A DNA stretch of 32,672 nucleotides from Clostridiales bacterium (GTDB taxonomy: Bacteria; Bacillota_A; Clostridia; Oscillospirales; Oscillospiraceae), in contig JALFGI010000204.1 in NCBI GenBank assembly GCA_022777455.1, positions 1 to 32,672 of the forward strand, given 5' to 3'. The notes beneath the pieces were generated by a model that made no database searches, was not told the origin of the DNA, and saw only the letters and a list, made by a program, of their open reading frames with translations. This document shows, one piece after another, positions 30,213 to 32,672 of this stretch. Every line of letters begins with the position of its first letter. Positions within the stretch are counted from its first letter, which is position 1. A program made the position numbers and the translations under genes.

Positions 30213-32672
30213 TTATTCCTTCATTTTCAGGAAGCCCTGCTTGAAGGCATCCGGGAAGATGAAAGTCTTTTCACCAACACCAAAGGTAACACGGATGTGC
30301 TTCTGTGCTTTATCAATCTTGGTGACCGTACCTTCTCCAAAGGCTTTATGCAGAACAACAGAGCCATCTTTCACGTCGGGTGCAACAAATTCCTCTTGCT
30401 TAGCAGCCGGTTTTGCTGCGGCAGAAACAGCAGGCTTTACCCCGTACTGCGCAGTAACGGAAGGTGTCGGCTTAGGCTTGGCAGGCGTAACAGTCGGCGT
30501 AGGAACAGGAGTGCTGGTGACCGTAGGCTTTTTCGCAGGAACAGGAATATCCTCAACCTGCGGCACCTCAAAGACGGTCGGTGCTTCCATCGTGGCCTGC
30601 TGATTGTAGAACAGCTGATCGTATTCGGCGCGCTTGATGACAGTATCCCAACCACCAATATCCTTGCCTTCATGCTTGTCGATGCCGGTATATGTTAAGC
30701 TGGAATCCTCATAGCGCTTGAACTTGAAGATAGCGTCGTTCATAAGGTTTGCATTGAAAACGCCCAACGAGCAAAGCAACTCAAAGTCTTTCACATCCAG
30801 GCCGGTGACCTTTTTGAACAGGCCGGGTTCCAACTGTGTGATAACATCCTTCAGAGAGCGCTCACGGTAGTCCGTCAGATACATGAATACCGGCACACGC
30901 GTCGCAAACTTGATCAGCTTCTCCTGGATCTTTTTGCGCATGGATTTGTATTCCTTCTCCTCATCGGAGAGTTCCTTTTTCTCCTTCGGAGTCTTTTCGC
31001 CGCCTTCCTTCTTGGCTTTCTTGACGGCTTCGGATTTATTGATAATGGTCTGAATATCCTGGTTCAGGGAGCGGAAGCCCTCAATGCTCATCAGGGCGTC
31101 CATTGCCTCCTTACTTGCCATCAAACGGGCAAGCGTGTCATTGTCAACATTAACCAGCAATGCAGACTCCCATCTCTTAGCCAGCAGAGTGGCAGAGGTA
31201 CCAGCCATGGCAATATCCAGAACATCCTGAGCGCTAATCTGGCGCATAGAACTACCATCATAGGCGAGGACGGGCAGGAAGTTGATGAACTCAGCTACCT
31301 TCTTTTCAGGATTTGCCTCATTCACATCCAGGCGGCAGCTATAATCGGAAATCTGACGGAGAGCGCGGTCAAGAGCAAAGTCAAAAACATAGCACTCCTG
31401 CTTCATGATTTGCTGATTGCCGTGCTCGTCCGTGATCGTCCACGGGGACTGTACACGGAATGCCGTCTGGAAGTATGTCTCCGGGCTCTTCAGATTGCGC
31501 AGCATGAACACACCGGTCCACGGCTTCACAGTGACGCCGGTGGTCAGCTTTCCACAGGAAAGAGTGATGGTCTGCGTTTTCAAAGGGTCTCCCATCGCAT
31601 TACGCACCGGAGTCAGAGCATCCAGACCGATGCCAGCTTTGGAACCTGCGCAGACGATAATTTCATATCGCTGATTAAACCAGGCATTCTGCTTCTGCAT
31701 CATGAGGTTATACATAGCTTGGCAGGATGCCACATTCGGCAGGAACCACAGAGTGTGGGACAGCACATTCAGCAGACGGGTGTCAGAATAAGGCATGGGC
31801 GGACGCTTGTCCTGTCCCAGCTTCATATCGTCGATGTTGGATGGCAGATAGGAGCCACGAATCAGGTCAAGCCACTTCTGCACCTCATTTTCGTACACAA
31901 ATCTAGCCTCATCACCCTTGCCCTTTGCGGAGAAGAATACATTGAGGTCGAACTCGTTAAATTCACCCTGCATAGCAATCTGACGAATGCTGTCAGGGAT
32001 ACGGTATGTAAGCATAACCATGCGTGGCAATGCCGCATAGGGATTGTTTGAACCTTTCCATTCTTCCTTGGCGCGCTGCTCATCGGAATAGGTCCAGTTG
32101 TAAATCTGATCCTCGATGAATTCACCGCTGTTGATCGCACGGAAAGGCGTGCCGGAGAGAAACAGATAGTGGCTGGTGGTAATAGGCAGGAATGTTTCGT
32201 TGTAGGCGTTGCCCGCTTCCTCCAACTGGTACTTCTCCGCATCGAAATCGGCTGCTTCTTCATCGTCCGGATTTTCAAACAGCTTCTTCGCATTTTCGCG
32301 CCATGCGCCGAAGTGGTATTCATCAAAGATGACCAAGTCCCAGTTGTCTGTGTGAATAAATTCGTTTTTCGCCTTGATGCCGCCGGATTCGTTCGTACCC
32401 AGCAAATCCTGAAACGAACCAAAAACGACGATAGGTTTCGATTTATCCGCGCGGGCATATTCCCGGTCGATGTTCACATGGTTACCGGCAGCGTCCTTAT
32501 TAGAGATAAACTGCCAGCCATCGAAATCCACATGGGTCATAAGGTCTTCACGCCATGCAGATTCCACTGCCGGTTTGAAGGTCAGCACGAGGATGCGCTT
32601 GAAGCCCATCTTCTTTGCAAGCTGATAGGAGGCAAAGGTTTTTCCGAAACGCATCTTTGCATTCCAGAGAAA
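30213..32672 (-). CDS. SF2 helicase-like protein (5' end outside window)
   Basis: The frame runs off the right edge; at least 819 residues are visible. Motif I lies at the edge (LWNAKMRFGKTFASYQLAKK), with GKT as Walker A. Motif II is DEYH (LVIFDEYHFGAW, 32313-32324), motif III is LFLSGTPFRA and motif VI is ETYFQTAFRVQSPW. The C-terminal third has a Lys/Glu-rich helical stretch, then a Pro/Thr-rich linker (TSTPVPTPTVTPAKPKPTPS), and a final 50-residue module (VVLHKAFGEGTVTKIDKAQK) resembling the Tudor-like tail of UvrD-type helicases. It resembles helicases of restriction-like systems but I cannot name a subtype. It heads the visible operon. Confidence 0.82.
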   Translation of the reverse strand, partial: FLWNAKMRFGKTFASYQLAKKMGFKRILVLTFKPAVESAWREDLMTHVDFDGWQFISNKDAAGNHVNIDREYARADKSKPIVVFGSFQDLLGTNESGGIKAKNEFIHTDNWDLVIFDEYHFGAWRENAKKLFENPDDEEAADFDAEKYQLEEAGNAYNETFLPITTSHYLFLSGTPFRAINSGEFIEDQIYNWTYSDEQRAKEEWKGSNNPYAALPRMVMLTYRIPDSIRQIAMQGEFNEFDLNVFFSAKGKGDEARFVYENEVQKWLDLIRGSYLPSNIDDMKLGQDKRPPMPYSDTRLLNVLSHTLWFLPNVASCQAMYNLMMQKQNAWFNQRYEIIVCAGSKAGIGLDALTPVRNAMGDPLKTQTITLSCGKLTTGVTVKPWTGVFMLRNLKSPETYFQTAFRVQSPWTITDEHGNQQIMKQECYVFDFALDRALRQISDYSCRLDVNEANPEKKVAEFINFLPVLAYDGSSMRQISAQDVLDIAMAGTSATLLAKRWESALLVNVDNDTLARLMASKEAMDALMSIEGFRSLNQDIQTIINKSEAVKKAKKEGGEKTPKEKKELSDEEKEYKSMRKKIQEKLIKFATRVPVFMYLTDYRERSLKDVITQLEPGLFKKVTGLDVKDFELLCSLGVFNANLMNDAIFKFKRYEDSSLTYTGIDKHEGKDIGGWDTVIKRAEYDQLFYNQQATMEAPTVFEVPQVEDIPVPAKKPTVTSTPVPTPTVTPAKPKPTPSVTAQYGVKPAVSAAAKPAAKQEEFVAPDVKDGSVVLHKAFGEGTVTKIDKAQKHIRVTFGVGEKTFIFPDAFKQGFLKMKE

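Overview
The window looks like a chromosome segment from a GC-rich gut clostridium, probably Oscillospirales. This is an inference from the BspA-type surface protein, the DUF6273/DUF6076-like proteins, the clostridial MobV/ParB remnants and the GGAGG ribosome binding sites. It is an accessory region made of several modules with mobile-element debris at their joints. The left two thirds are GC-rich; the methylase remnant on the right (25.4-27.0 kb) is clearly AT-richer.

Layout. 0-2.7 kb: a DUF6273 remnant, a BspA-like surface protein, a double-frameshifted pseudogene and an intact DUF6076-like gene. 2.7-4.06 kb: noncoding DNA full of inverted repeats, including a compound cruciform-like element and a palindrome of about 170 bp. 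4.06-12.6 kb: a type III-A CRISPR-Cas locus on the minus strand in the order csm6, CRISPR array, cas10, csm2, csm3, csm4, csm5, cas6. No cas1 or cas2 is present. The 13-repeat array sits inside the transcription unit, and its last repeat ends 30 nt before the cas10 start codon. A divergent WYL-domain gene (12.8-13.9 kb) shares a 228-bp intergenic region with csm6. That region holds two good promoters and a palindrome.

13.9-14.6 kb holds three tRNA-like sequences followed by a strong hairpin terminator. 14.6-23.5 kb is a transport and signalling locus on the plus strand: two sugar-type ABC permeases, a long coiled-coil HlyD-like adaptor, a MacB-core-like membrane protein, an OmpR-family response regulator, its histidine kinase, and a 763-aa solute-binding lipoprotein. 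The promoters before the first permease and before the lipoprotein share an identical layout: two CTTAGAG half-sites with an 11-bp period, then a -10 box exactly 10 bp downstream. This is a strong candidate binding site for the encoded response regulator.

23.5-27.1 kb is a scar zone: an in-frame MobV/ParB chimera, a truncated second copy of the DUF6076 region (direct repeat, 593/594 bp, about 22.6 kb from the first), a phage head-closure gene tail, a frameshifted zinc-ribbon gene and an N-terminally truncated adenine methylase/specificity gene. 27.1-32.7 kb is a compact minus-strand operon that runs off the right edge: an SF2 helicase, a DUF262/HNH (GmrSD-like) protein, a small zinc ribbon and two unrecognised small proteins. 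It looks like a defence operon that I cannot match to a named system.

The most interesting items are the shared response-regulator promoter code, the array embedded in the csm operon with a trimmed terminal repeat, an 11-nt complementarity between the CRISPR repeat RNA and the start codon of the WYL gene, and the helicase-DUF262 operon.
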